From assembly GCF_048128805.1 (NCBI RefSeq), contig NC_135997.1, forward strand, positions 27,070,315 to 27,134,314: DNA of 64,000 nt, read 5' to 3'. The DNA is from Centroberyx gerrardi (lineage: Eukaryota; Chordata; Actinopteri; Beryciformes; Berycidae). Made by a program: the position numbers and the translations under genes. The notes below the pieces were generated by a model that worked only from the letters and a program-made list of their open reading frames with translations, was not told where the DNA came from and made no database searches. Below are positions 1 through 12,553 of this stretch, one piece after another. Positions within the stretch are counted from its first letter, which is position 1. Each line of letters starts with the position of its first letter.

Positions 1-906
1 TATCATATTACTATAGAGACCTATAGTTTTGCTGCGATAATTGAACTGTATCCTTCTAAAATTAATTATAACGGTTATTATAGTTCAGTTTCGCAAGGGC
101 GCAATCTTAATTTTGTAACTTCAACATTGTGTCAGACTACAAAAGGTGTGACTGAGTTTTAGGTGGGTTTAGCCTCCATATTACAAATCCACCGAAGCTT
201 TTTCCTAGTGTAAAAGAAGTCGGACCAGGTGAGGCGTGCTTTGTGCGATGTTTTAGTCTGCCTGAGATGAATGCAGACGTCCCCTTCTCTCTAAACTATT
301 CTCTTTTCAGAGCCGGCAGCCCCTTGCTGAGTTGGTCGCAATCATTGTTTCTCTGCAGCATTAACCACATTCCAGAGAGGCGCAGCGCATCCTGTCTCCA
401 TCCCCGCATTCCTTTTACGCAAACGAGTCCCCTGCGTAAAACTGCATTTTATGTATATTTTCGGGCGAGTGGTGTGCCTAAACTTTTGCGCAGTGGTTAT
501 TTACGGTGCATCCGATTATCCAGCCTACTTTATTTTCTGAAATAGTGACCCGAAGGGAAATCTGGAGTCAAAACCAACAAGGGGAAATTCCTCCGCGCAG
601 CGCGCCATTGACTGTAAAGACCTTTCAACTTAACAAAAACTGAAGTTGACAAACGTATCCCTGTCGGCTGAAACTGTGAGAAAGAGTTTGTTTTTTCGGT
701 GAAGGGGGAAAGAAGAAGAAGACGATGCGGCACACAGAGGAGATTTCTGAGTACATCGGTGGTTTTGCTAAATGAGCGACGGCTGTAACGCGGCGTTTTG
801 TTTTGATTTCCATGTGAAATGCAATTAGTGCTCTCCGGTCCTCGGTAGTTTGGCTCGCGGAGCGGAGCACACTCTCTGAACTTGTTTCTCGCCTCGGGAG
901 CAAAAC
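1..906 (+). promoter_or_regulatory. wtip: wtip upstream region and 5' UTR
   Basis: This is the non-coding stretch before the wtip start codon. CpG dinucleotides become more frequent from about 540 onward and stay dense through exon 1, as expected for a CpG-associated vertebrate promoter. The ATG at 907 has A at -3 and G at +4, a good Kozak context. I cannot place the transcription start and see no convincing TATA box. Short open frames on either strand here match no protein I recognise. Confidence 0.55.
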
Positions 907-3900
907 ATGGAGCATTATGAGGAAGATTTGGGACTCCGGGCCAGTAAATTGATGGAGGACCTTTCCTTATATGAAGCGTATAAAGATGGGATGTACAATG
1001 CAAGGAGAGACTTGGTGATTAACCCCGATTTGGATTTTTCGGCTCCGGCAGTCGCAGAGCATAAAAGTAAGCCAATGAATGGCACCTCTGTGCTTCACCA
1101 GCAGCATCACACAGTAGAGAATTACACGTCTGGGAATAAAGTGTACAACGCGGCTCCGGTGCGCCCCGTGAACGGCAACCGGACCGTGCCTGTGGATTTT
1201 TGTGCCCCTCAAAGAGACGCAGTTTATAATGAGGAGAGCTGTTGCACCAAATCCGAAGTGGCTTTGCCGTGTTATAGCGGCGCTTCCGAGAGGCACCGGA
1301 GATACTCTCTGGAGGTGCAGGGCCACAGGTACAGCACCGGCTCTGCCTTCGACGGCGTGCCTCTCAACAAACCGGTATCTCTGCCTGGCAACAGGTGCAA
1401 CAGTGTCTGCATTACCACTAACCATGACGGGAGATACAACGCCACCAGCCCGCGGTCCAGCCTGGCATCCTCTCTGTCCTCTCAAGAGCAGAGCAAGCAT
1501 GCCAGCCCGAGGTCGAGCATCAGCAGCCCGCGTACTAGCTTGGTGGTACCGGGTCAGGACAGGTATACGAGCCCCAGGTCTAGTATGGTTCACTGCGAGG
1601 GCAGCAGCGTCCTCAGTCCCAGATCCAGCTATGCAAGCACCGCCAGCGACACCAGTAAACACTCCAGCCCCAGGGCCAGCCTCAACAGCTACGACTGCTG
1701 CAGCAAGCCCAGCAGCAACCGCACCAGCGGCATCAGCATGGGCTACGACCAGAGGCACACCAGCCCCAGGTCGAGCACGGCGAGCCAGTACTCTTTCACC
1801 ACCAGCCCGAGATCTAGCTACTCTGACTCCCGATACGGGCCCATGGGCAACCATGATCTGGAGGGGGCAGTTTTACACGCAGCACCGCTGGCGAGTCCCC
1901 GCTCCAGCATCTGCAGCCAGGACGGGAGCGCGAGACCGGGGACGACGGCGAACTGCGTGGTCAGCCCCCGCTCCAGCATCTCCAGCCACAGCTCCAGAAG
2001 TTCCCGCAGCTCCAGAGGGTCGATGAGCACCTACCCGGACCTCCAGCTGCCCTCACCCAGGTCCTCGATGCTGGGAACCAGTTTACACGAGGACACGCTG
2101 CTTCAGGAATTTGGAGACTCCAACGGCATCCAAAGTCGCGTCCATCTCCAAGGGCTTGCGGCGATGCCAGAGCCCCAGCAGCAGTCGGCCCAGACGGGGA
2201 TGAGCGCAGAGATAACCGCGGGTTCTCCGTCGTCATTTAGTTATGGGATGTCCTCGAAAGCAGCTGCCCCCGGCCAGAGGTTTAAACTGCCTTACCAGGT
2301 GACCCCGAGCCGGGAAAGTGGCCCGAGCCAGGCGGAGAGAAGGCTGGAGGCGCTCACCTTGGAGCTAGAAAAGGAGTTAGAGATGCACATGAAAAAAGAA
2401 TACTTTGGTAAGTAATGGCAAGTCTAAGAAGTTTGTTTTCAAACATTTGTATTTGGGGGTCTATTAGAATTTGCAATCAACTAAAAAAAAGTCAATAAAC
2501 AAAACTAATACCACAGTGTCGCTGAATCTATTTCAGCATAAGAAAATTAAAGTCATTGTGATTTTCACATTTCGAACTTAGACTCAATCTAAATTACAAA
2601 AGAACACAACCCCTCAATAATATGTTGATTGTTTTGCATGAGGGTTGGGTTTGAACTTCCACCATGGCCCCTAAACCAACCAAAGGTTCATTAAGATGTT
2701 ACCATCCTCCCTAATTGTAGGTAGAAGCCAAATCAATTATTTCATTCATTATTTAATTTAATAGGCAATTCTCTTGAGTGCTTGATAAAGGAGAAGATGG
2801 AATATTAGACTTACAGGTGTATTAACAGAGATTGTTCATAAACTGGCTGGTCCCTGATTGGTTTAAAACACTGCTTTGGTCACAGCAGCTCAGCTCCTGG
2901 CCAGTCAGATCAATGTGTTTCCCCCTGGCATACTGTTCCTCCTCAGGTCCCTGGGTGAGGGTCTGATGCTCTGGCCCTGACCCCTGCACCTGCCCTGCCA
3001 AGGAACATTTTAGGCCTCACAGGTCTCTGGGCGAGCTCTGTATCACTGCTGTCACAGAAAAAACAAACAAACTCAGAGCTGCAATTTCATGTTTGTACTT
3101 GTGCTGAAGGTTTAAATGGTCCTTTCTAGATAGAGCAAGTTTCATGACCCACAAGTCCAAGCAATTTCCAAAATGCATGGTTGTCAAACTGAAAACTAAA
3201 GCTTTTTAGATTCCTTCAACATTAAATGTTTTTCAGCTGACAGCAGTAATGTGTTCTCCAACTCCTTCCAGTTTCTTTACCAGTTAATTTAGATAAAAAC
3301 AACAGCAACTATTTTTGTACAAATGCGTAGTAGCATTATTAGTAGCGGTTATAGCAAGTATGAAATGTCATACATTTCCTCTGTATCACAACACTGAGTG
3401 CCTACTGAAAGTAAAAAATGGTAATGGTTGAACCAACAACAATTTACTGACTGCAAAAACAACCTGTTGCAAAGTGTTGGTGTTTTTCATCAATACTTAT
3501 AAATGCTATCTGCCTGCTGTCTGTGTAAAAAGGGTTTCATTTAAGAAACAGGCGCAGATTTGTCATCTCTTCAAGGTCTGTTTGCAACCTGCGCATGCTG
3601 CATTATCAACAACAGGTCCCTCTGTGGCAGATAAGAGTGCTTTTTGCAGGGCAATACTAATTTCTGTCTTGGCAGAGCTAACGTTTACACAGCGCTGCAC
3701 GTACTGAATGGAACCTTCTGTTCTGACAGAGCAGATACCCTTCGCTCCGTCAGCGCAGTGGTCTTGCTTTGTTGAAAATGAACTCTGCAGTCAACCTCTG
3801 GAGGATGGTCTCTAGGTAGCGGCCCAGTGAGATGAGCATGGCATGAACACTGCCAGGGTTAGGGGTTTGATTTCTATTACTGAAAATATACGCCTTCATG

Positions 3901-6900
3901 GTATTATAAGGCTGTTGGATAAAAACATTCACTATTGGGCGCACAACCTCTCCTTGCCATTTCAACTTTTTTTAAGATTTGGTTTCTGCCTGATTTCCAG
4001 AAATGAGCCTTATGATACTTTTCTTGTGATTAATGGCCTTGAGACCAAATATCTTTGCTTCAAAAGCAGAATACACACAGCTAGAGAAAGCCTACAGGGG
4101 AAGTTGCTGTCCACCTTTGAATTAGCAGCTAGACAAATGGCTGCAGTCAGAGAACAGTGGCTTGTTTTGTAGCCGGTGCACTTGCTCAGAGTGAGGCTGA
4201 GACGGGCCGTTCGTTTGTGCCAGAGAAGCAGGTGAGAGAAGGAGGAAGGAAGAGAGGAGGGAGAAATGGAGAAAGACAGAGAGGGGGAGAGCAAGAGAGG
4301 CGCAGAGATAATGGAGAACGAGCAAGGGGGTGGAAAGAGGGGAGATGGAGATGGAGAGAGAAAGGGAGAAAGAGAAGAATGCAGACAGAAGCTCCTCACA
4401 CCAGGGCCAATAGAGACAGCGCTGTTTCCGTAGCGACAGCGGAGAAATTGATCGCCGGGGCTTTATTGGAGGCCCAGCGCTGCCTGCCAGTGTCCCACAC
4501 TGCTCTGCTCTGCTCTGCCTGCCGGCCCCTGTGTGGCCTCTGTTTGTTGTGGTGGCGAAGGAGCTGTGAATCAACAGCTGGCCCGACACAGGCTGCAATT
4601 GAAGCTGCGGAGCGGGCCCGCCCCACCCCCCCACCCCAGCCCACCACCCCGCCCCACCACCCCGCCCCGACTCCCCCGCGAAGCCCTTCATTAACCAGCC
4701 AGTGGGGAGTCGGGCAGCACCAGACACTTGGCACACGATCCTGGCTGGCGGGCCAGACATGGTTGGTGGGGGTCAAGTCTGATCACCTGCCCAGAATTAT
4801 AATGGCAGTAGTCATGCACATGCCTGTCACACACAAACGCTGACTTGTGGGCAACAGCACACCGCCCTGCCCTGCACAACCGTCACTTTATGACTCCTCT
4901 TAAAAAAAAAAAAATGCATCCTATTGCAATTATTTTGACAGACATTGTAATTGAAGTATGACTTGAAATATTTTTTAAAGTCTCATCTTCAGTTTCAAGT
5001 CTATAATACCTTCTGATCTGCTGTGAAACACTCTCAGAAGCTCTGCAATGGGAAAATATTTCCTATAGGATTTACAAGTGAAGACCAATCTCCTCAAATT
5101 ATGTAGTATTTCAGGCTTAAGGCCTGTCTGCTAGACATTTCTCATTGACCTGTTGAATGCCCCAGTTACAGCCTTTTTTATACAGATGTTGCATTCTTTC
5201 ACACTGCAGTATCAGTATGATTTCAATATACAGGTAATTGCCAGAATAAAGGAAACACCAATTTAAAGTGTATTAATAGGGCGTTTGGTCGCCACAAGCC
5301 TCAAAGCGCCATGGCATTGATTCTACATGTGTCTGGAACTCTGTAGTAGGGATGCAACACCCTAAGCACCAGCTTTCAATATACTATGTATCACTCCTTT
5401 ACTCAAGTGTTTCTCCTGTTGATCCAAAGCATTCAGTATGAGTGCATACATTATTATTATTTTTTATCATAGGTGACCACAGTGGGGCTTAAACCCCAAA
5501 CCCTGGCAGTGTTATTCCATGCTGTACCCATTGAACTACCTACTGTATATAGGATCACCATCCAGGGCCGTCCTTGTTTTCAGATGGAGGGACAGAATAT
5601 GCTAAGTATATGCTCTGTCTGCAGTAGTTGCATCACTCCCAGGCATAAGAAATGCAGAAGCATTCTAGTATTTGGCAGCACTTGGTTCCACAAAACAGGA
5701 AAGTGCAATTCATCACTGTATAACTTACTGTGAACTTCAGCCTCCATTTGTTTGATTGTAAGCTTACATGCAGCCTGTGCACGTCATTTGCTCAAATTAA
5801 TTATTATACTTTAATCTAAGACATTCTAATCCTATGTGATCTTGCATATCACAGAATTGAATTTGAAACAAAGGTTTTCCTTTGCTTGATCTTTCACATG
5901 CATTTACATGGCCCTAATTTTCCTCTTTCAAAAATAACATACTAGATTTTCATTTATTTTTGAATTGACTTACACACCATATGCCTAATGGCTCATCACC
6001 TGATATATCAGACTTCCCCACTCATTAATATGAGTGTGACGCAGAAAGCCTGTTTCTCAAGAGCATAATAACAAACCAATATTGAACAATTGCTCAAAAA
6101 TATTTCATAAAGGTTTCATGTAGGCTGCCATTCATAGAAATGGAAGAATTCAGGCTGATTTTTACACTTGTGTTAAGTTACCAAAGGTACTGGAATATCT
6201 GTGCATCAGTGCATTGGTACAAACGATGCTGTTTTATTTTTATCCCCAGCGAATGCGCCAGCACTACATCCTGTCCTTACCACATGGACATGCTGTACCA
6301 TGGGTACACCAGAGATTCAGGATCCTGTTTAGATTTATAAGAGCGCTTCAGTGATTTCCCTGTTCTCCTGTAAAATACTAACCACATCCTTACTCAACAG
6401 ACCTTTTAGGATTCTTTACCATTGGTCTGGAAATCATCACAAATCACATGTGGGTTTTTATGACCTCTATTTGTCCCTATTTACAGTTGTCTTTTCAAAT
6501 CTGGTTTCTCACGACAAAGAAACTTTCCATGTTGACAAATGTCGGCTAGTGTCTACAGTCTGGTGTACATATGGTTGATAGTTTTATCTGTCCTTTAGTT
6601 GAGAAACTGCAGTATAGTTGTAACCAGAAGCAATTTAGAAAATGGATATAACAGCTTATAAAACATTTTACATTTTCATTTGAGGCATTGGGTTGAGGGT
6701 CAAAGCCAAAGGGCCTTGACAATATTTCTATGACCATAGAATGATGAAATAACAATAAGACCTAAGGAGAGAGGTAGAAATGCTGCTTCAACCCAGCTTG
6801 GTGTCAACACAGTTATAAAAAGCTCACTTTTGCTATCAGTGCAGCTGAATAATGTAGACGCTTCAGGCGAGTGCGTACAATAGATACACATGGTGATATG

Positions 6901-9900
6901 GGGCTAAGAGGGGAAAGAACATGCAAACATGCTATCTGGGTACACACCTGTCCTCTAGTCGGACATCCCCATTCAAATTTTTGTTAGATTATTGGTAAAC
7001 CAAATTAAAAAATTAGATCATTAGGCAATTAACATGCAATTAGACAATTAACATAGTTGGTAATTGGTAAATACATGTTCAAATGGGACTAGAGTAGTCT
7101 GCAGAATATACTTTTTATTACTTTTTCATTTGTCCAGCACCTGTGAGATACTCGGATGTACGTGCCTTTGAGTGTTTTTTTGTTTTTTTTGTCAACCAAA
7201 TATAAACATCAATTTAGTATTTTTGTCATTATGTTAGTCATGTTGACTCATGTTGACTGAAAATATTTTCTGTTTTCGCTATCACCATGGGCATAAAGAG
7301 AGACGCGTAGCAGGTTAGCTGTACCCGGCATGCACCCAGATGGCCCATGTAAATACACACTGGAATGCTGAAGAGTGGGAACGAGATAGCTGGGAGAGAC
7401 CTTGGTCTCAAAGCTACATAATGGGCTCAGTGTACGAGGGTCACAGGGGGCAGGATGATAATACTTTCAGTAGAGATATCAATACACAAAGACCGTAATG
7501 GTGACTGACATTGAATAACATTTACATTACAAGCCACAATCTGCATCGGAATCACTTTATTCACAGAGTACAAAAGTAAAGAAATTTATCTTGGTGGCAG
7601 TGGGGCAGAGACAATTGACAACTTGCATACATGCAGTGCAAAGGGACAGTGAAGGCATACAATAGACAGACTATACATATTACTCCACCAGTATACACTC
7701 AGCATTCATCATCTGTGAAGTATTACTACAGCAAAAGCAAGATGCTTGTTCACTTTGTTCATTGTCGTCATTGCAAATGACCGAAACGGCTTGTATGAAC
7801 ATGGAGGACGGCGCTCGGGGCCGAGGAGCTCTGCATGGGTTTGGTGGTTCTCCAGATGACCAGGCAGACCGTCTAATCAGAGCCTAACTGCTGTCAGCTG
7901 AGACAAGCTTATAATTGTTGTGTATCAGGCTCAGGATCCATCGCTCGCAAAATGCCACTGAACGCTCTCAGTCAAGTAAACTTCGATTTGTGGCTCTCAT
8001 TGCAAGAAGCCATGTAACATTTATTATGCTTGCCAATTTAACAGATTTTACTGAGTAGTTTTCTAGTTCTGCAGTATGTGGGGAGGTGAAAACATTAAGA
8101 TTTACGTTCTAAGACACTGTTTTTTTTTTGCCATCATAGATATTTATTTTGGCGAAGTTGTTAAGTCAATTAAGATGATTTAACATTAACTCCTTCCTCC
8201 TTATCGCAATGAATAGCACTCATTTTCTTCCGTTATCTTTGCTGAGTGCAGGGGTGCAGTCACGAGTTTAGGCTGCACTAGGAAATGCCAATATTTGACT
8301 TTGCTTCAGCTGAACTACAAGCGCCTCAAGTTTAAAGGGAAAACACGTAACCTTTGCATGGTTTTCCTGTACCCTTGTCCTTTATCTGTTTTTACAATGT
8401 CATGGACTGCATTCACGCTGTTATGAAAGGGAAATTATAGCTTCAGATAACCAAGGACGAGGAATTCCAACATTACGTCACCGAGCGTATCCTCGCTCTG
8501 AAACGATCCTGAAATGTGTTTTCATTTCAAAGCTGGAACTTCATGATAATTTGTCGATGAGGTGACACTTCCTTCGTTTTCATCATCACATGTTTTGGGG
8601 GGGGGGGGGGGGGAGCGAGCAAGCCAGCTCCCCTGTTGGGATCTTGTGTCCTGTAGGCGTTGTGACCCTGGACTCACCCCACCCAGGCTTTGACCCTGCA
8701 CTCCCTGTGGAATGTGACCCCAGCGGAGGCAGTCTTGTGCGTGAGAGTTTGAAGATCATTAGTCTGCTGCTGCTACGTCCAAATAGTTTTAAGCCAGTGT
8801 CCCCCCCCCCCCCCCCCCCCATCTCTTTTCCTTACTAAAGGTCACGGTACTCTATAGTTGGATAGTTCAGGCTTGTAAGTAGATCAGAGATTTTCATTTA
8901 CCCCACGTACCTGTCGATAATTGAGTGTTTTCCTCTCAGTGCATCAGTCGTTCACCACACTGTGTTTGTGGGGTTGACAGTAACCTAAAGGGTAGAGATG
9001 CGACTTTGTGATCGGGGGGGTCAGTGGTTTGACTCTCGGGACAGGTGGGGAAAGTGAACGAGTAACAATCTCCCCAGCTCCCCAGCTCCTCTCTCTCAAC
9101 AACTTCTGTCAAGTTGCCCTTGAGCAAGGCAGTTAAACTCCAGTAGAGTGTGGTTGTACTGTGAAGGTCCCAGACATGAATGTGTGGAACAGTATGAATC
9201 GGGGTCAGAAATTAGCAGGGGCTTAGGGTAAAATTCTGTTCTAAGTTCATAAAATGGAACTAAAATTTAAATTGAGTGGGCAAAAAATGATAACTAATAA
9301 TTATAAGTACCCTTTTTTACATTTCGCCCTGTTCACATTTTTTTGGTTGAGTTGTCGACTACTGTCCCCTGTGACTTGATGTGAGCCTATGACTGGGGGA
9401 TTCTTTCCAGTGCGTTCTGGGCAAGAAAAATGCAGTGGTTTTTGATCAGAGCCGACTACGCAGCCTGAAGCAATACAAAATTCTAGCACCTCACAGCTAG
9501 CTGTAGAAAAACATGCCGACCCCACACAAACTACTGCATCAACAAAAAATTAAACAACCAATATGGTAAAAAAAAACTCAGCAATCGATGGGTTGAAGAT
9601 GGACCATCTTCTTCTGTAAGGCCTGCTGCGAGTTTCCAGCTGTGGGAAAGAAGTTAAAACAAATCTTAGTGGTACAAATCGAGTGCTTATTTGCCAACAT
9701 GCAATGCAAATGTATTATTTCATAGTTCAATAAAATTGCCTCCAAAAACAACCAAAGTGCCGAGGGGCCAAAAACGCCCTCTGGAAGAAAAGTTAATTTC
9801 TTACCCTGGTATGAATGTGAAGCAGTACATTGCTGAAAAGGAGCATGCATGCTCAGTCAGCTTTTTCCCTGGTAACAAGTAAAGGCACAGAAAGTTGTTG

Positions 9901-12516
9901 GGACATAGAGTCCCTGACCTATCTTTTGCTGACTCACTCCCTCATTATGCCACACAGAGCTTCCTGACAACCCCTCACACCCACTGCATTTCCTGTCAGC
10001 GCATTTTAATATAATCGTTAACTTTCCTGATGTGGCGGTGCGCCTTGGCGTTGATGCGTAGTACAGTACATTATAGTAATGCATGAAAGTTACAGCAGTA
10101 AGAGTTAGAATTATGCAAACAGAATAGAAATTCTTTGTAGAAATATTCCAGATAAATTAAGAGCATTGACATCACTGAAATTTGGAATGATGCCCTCTAT
10201 TTCCAGCAAAATGCATGGCTGTACCTCTATAGCCATTACACCACTCTGATAGTCTGCTTCATGCTTTTATTTGATACAATTTGGGAGTTTTGTAGCTTGA
10301 CATGCCAAGAAATCTTTGCATTTCACTGCCTTGTTGGTCACCAGAAGCTGGACATCAAAAGCAGCAGAGAGGGAAAGCAATGAAATCTGTCTTTGAAAAA
10401 TAGCTCACAATGATATTTTTAGCAGGTTGGTCATTAAAATTCATTCGACTGTTATATAATTAAAGGAAGGCACTGGCTTTTTGGCAGATAAGCTTTGATT
10501 GTGCAACAAGTAACTTGGTAGCAGTTTGTGTGTCTAGTATTTATTTGGTTTGCTGTGGTGCATGCTAACAGTGTGGCTGACTGTATGTTCATTGGATGGT
10601 ACAAGCTAGTTCATCAGCACCACAATCTCAAATGCACATCACACAACTTTAAGCTTGTAGAACCAGAGAATGAAGTATCATTTTTATGATATTGAAATTT
10701 CCTGAAGGAAAAGTGCTTGACGTGATTCCTAGAAACCCCTTGGTCCAAGTACACATCCTGTAATGTTGACCATCGAGGATACACTTATTCTGCTGTAGCA
10801 TACATTGTGATTCGCTCTGGACAACACAACGTCAGCTAAACGGCTAAAATAGAACTGTAAAAAACTGACCATGCATGGCTTCTCTCCAACAGGTATCTGT
10901 ATCAAATGTGGGAAAGGTGTATATGGAGCCAGCCAAGCCTGCCAGGCCATGGGGAACCTGTATCACACAAACTGCTTCACCTGCTGCTCCTGTGGTAAGT
11001 TAAACCAAAGATTGTCAATTCAGTGATTGTCAATTCAGTGATATCACTCAGTAGTAAAGACCTGGCCCTCCTTCCGGTCTGGGAGTTGGCTCACCCGCAT
11101 GCGCTCTCCTCCTGCTGTTTACCCTCATGCGGCATGAGCATAGCCGTTACCATAGTGACCGATCTGGTACAGACCTGAAACGAAGTTGATTTTCTAAAAA
11201 AAAATACTCATCACAAAAACATAGATTTTATCTCTGGCAGTTCCCTTTATTCTCTAGCAATTCCCTTTATTCACATGGCAACCATATTTGGTTTACGTCA
11301 TATTCTGAGTGGGAAACAATACCCGAGACACAGCAACACTACTGGTCTTTGGACAAAAAAAGATAAAATACACACCAAAATCATTCCTCTGTATTATTGA
11401 ACGATGCACAGAGCTGGAGGCCAAATTACCCACAAAGGTGTGAGCAGGTTGTGTTTTCAACATGGATGAACGCTTCAATCCAGTTTCTCTGGCCTTTGAT
11501 ATGGAGCTTTGTTGGTAATGTGACCTCCAGCTCTGCTCATCTCTCCACGATACTGAAGGATAGCTTTGGTGTATTTTTTGTCCATTGACCGGTTGCCTGG
11601 TTGCCTCTGCTAATATCAGCTTCCCTGCAGTATCTATGCAAATATCCATAAAAGAAAGAAAGAAAGAAAATACCCGCACAGTGTAACGATTCTCCCTTGG
11701 TGTTTCATTTTTATGGATTCATGGTTTAATACCAAGCACTTGGCCTACTTTTTTTGGATGTGCATACACTACCTTTCTGTCCCATCCCAAATATGACATA
11801 AATCAAATGTGTTCTGCAGTCTGCTTCCTATAGTTGGAGACCAGGCTGGTTGACCAGCTACTATACAGTGTTCATGTTTTGTCAATACATCTGAACAAAC
11901 TACCTGCTAAATTACCCATTTAGATCACAGTTATTGTATCACATTTGTTTGTCATTTTGCCTCAAAATAGGTCAATGATCACTGCAGTTCCACAAAGTCC
12001 TCTGTTGTTCCAATATCGAACCAAGTTTGTTAGTTTGCCACTTGACGCTGAAAACAAGTGTTATGTTTGAAAATGCATGTGTCTGATGCTTCAAGTGCTG
12101 TTCTGGCTTAAATATGTATTCATGCTCTGAAACCATAGAACACAATGGGGGACAATGTGAGTTTGTCTGTGCGGTCCTCGCCTCACTGTGTCCGCAGCTT
12201 TCTGTCTTATTTCTGAACACACAACACGGCTCTGAGCTCCGGACACCGCTGTCTCTGCTGCAAAATCATCATTAGTATCACTGGCATCCTGTCAGAGCTG
12301 GTGTTGTCGGTGCAGTCAGGGATCAAAACATCTGGTGCTGAAGAATCTCCTCAGGGAGAAGCCTGTTCAGTAGAATTACAAGACGTTTTAGTTCTCTGTC
12401 CAGCAGGAACAAGCTAATGAGGACACAAAGAAATAAAAAGCTGACACTATTCGGTTTTAGACACTGTAATTAAATCTGTTCTTGAGCTCAAAATACAGTA
12501 TAGATTGTGTGTGTGG

Positions 12517-12553
<37 letters not shown>

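Larger units (their letters stand above)
2408..10892 (+). other. wtip: wtip intron 1 (8.5 kb)
   Basis: The donor is GTAAGT after TTTG and the acceptor is CCAACAG before exon 2, a phase 1 junction. I see no coding exon inside. It holds a polypurine tract (about 4205-4385) next to a GC-rich block, a DNA-transposon-like fragment near 5230-5380, a retroelement-like segment (7540-7680), paired G and C homopolymers (8596-8820) and two SINE pieces (about 8973-9200 and 9828-9882). Confidence 0.85.

Noticed and set aside
967..1854. 295-residue minus-strand open frame over wtip exon 1
   Set aside because: It is the antisense shadow of the GC-rich, SPRSS-encoding exon. The repeated RPGAG-type pattern is the complement of the SPRSS codons.
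1202..2026. 274-residue plus-strand frame in another phase of wtip exon 1
   Set aside because: It is an Ala/Pro/Arg-rich artefact of GC-rich codons. The LIMD1/WTIP-like frame from 907 is the real one.
4157..4843. 228-residue plus-strand frame in wtip intron 1
   Set aside because: The composition follows the polypurine and C-rich tracts, and there is no domain or splice context.
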